From an uncultured Mycoplasmataceae bacterium (lineage in GTDB: Bacteria > Bacillota_I > Bacilli_A > Mycoplasmatales > Mycoplasmoidaceae), in contig CAMWRJ010000027.1 in NCBI GenBank assembly GCA_947176635.1, positions 1 through 6,516 of the forward strand: a DNA stretch of 6,516 nucleotides. The letters are read 5' to 3'. Made by a program: the position numbers and the translations under genes. This document shows, one piece after another, positions 6,181 to 6,516 of this stretch; the first letter of the stretch is position 1, and every line of letters starts with the position of its first letter. Below the pieces are notes generated by a model. The model saw only the letters and a list, made by a program, of their open reading frames with translations. It searched no databases and was not told the origin of the DNA.

Positions 6181-6516
6181 TGTCTAAAAATATTAAAGCT
6201 TATTTTGATGATAAAAATGAAGCAATTACTTTAGAAACTGACGCGAAAGCTGGCGATCAAATTCAATTAAGTGAATTAACTGCATTTGATAAATATATTG
6301 ATAAAGAAATCAATATAAAATATAAAGTTAAAATTATTAATGAGTTTAAAGAATCAGAAGAATATAAAAAATATCAAGCAGAGCTTAATCAAAAAATAGA
6401 AATTATTAACAATTTGCAATTAAATGAAAAAGAATTGCAAAATAAAATTAATATTTTAGAAAATGAGAAAGAATTAATTATTAAACAAACAATAGAAGAT
6501 TTTAAAAATTCTAATG
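6180..6516 (+). CDS. Probable coiled-coil protein, possibly DUF2130, cut by the window edge
   Basis: The first 112 residues of a protein that runs off the right edge. The ATG shares its A with the TAA stop of ribBA (TAATG overlap), so translation is very probably coupled. Residues 1-45 look like a small ordered region with a KAGDQIQLSEL segment. From about residue 50 onward the chain is rich in Lys, Glu, Asn and Gln with regular Ile/Leu spacing, a likely coiled coil. No signal peptide or membrane segment is visible. The layout recalls DUF2130 proteins, in which a coiled coil precedes a conserved C-terminal domain, but that domain lies outside the window, so the family is a guess. No link to riboflavin is evident beyond the overlap. 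Confidence 0.75.
   Translation, partial: MSKNIKAYFDDKNEAITLETDAKAGDQIQLSELTAFDKYIDKEINIKYKVKIINEFKESEEYKKYQAELNQKIEIINNLQLNEKELQNKINILENEKELIIKQTIEDFKNSN

Overview
The window looks like chromosome from a mycoplasma-type mollicute, that is, a lineage that reads UGA as tryptophan. The DNA is very AT-rich. In-frame TGA codons sit exactly where conserved tryptophans belong in at least five genes: cysS, the dUTPase gene, pepA, the ferritin-like gene and ribBA. I found no TGG codon in these frames. This makes Acholeplasma and phytoplasmas unlikely. I cannot name the species.

Left part, minus strand (1-1972): an apparent three-gene operon transcribed leftward. It encodes a dimeric-type dUTP diphosphatase (1475-1972), a small protein with an N-terminus resembling a ribbon-helix-helix fold and an acidic tail (1072-1452), and cysteinyl-tRNA synthetase (cysS, from 1069 to beyond the left edge). 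A 113-bp divergent promoter region (1973-2085) separates it from the next unit.

Middle, plus strand (2086-3974): pepA (M17 leucyl aminopeptidase, all metal and catalytic residues present), followed 20 nt later by a 163-residue ferritin-like protein whose ferroxidase site is mostly replaced. A clear intrinsic terminator (3990-4020) closes this unit.

tRNA block (4154-4871): seven tRNA genes in the order Asn, Lys, Asn, Glu, Val, Thr, Leu. The two tRNA-Asn genes are identical. All have encoded CCA ends. There are two likely promoters of the extended -10 type, a hairpin with a short T tract between Thr and Leu, and a strong terminator after Leu. The tRNA-Glu appears to have changed the usual 19-56 tertiary pair from G-C to A-U.

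Right part, plus strand (4975-6516): ribBA, a complete bifunctional enzyme catalysing the two entry reactions of riboflavin synthesis, which is unexpected for a mycoplasma. Its stop codon overlaps the start of a lysine/glutamate-rich, probably coiled-coil protein that runs off the right edge and may belong to the DUF2130 family.

No mobile element, CRISPR array or origin is visible, and no gene-free stretch exceeds 300 bases. The most unusual content is ribBA, the ferritin-like protein with a degenerate active site, and the architecture of the tRNA block.
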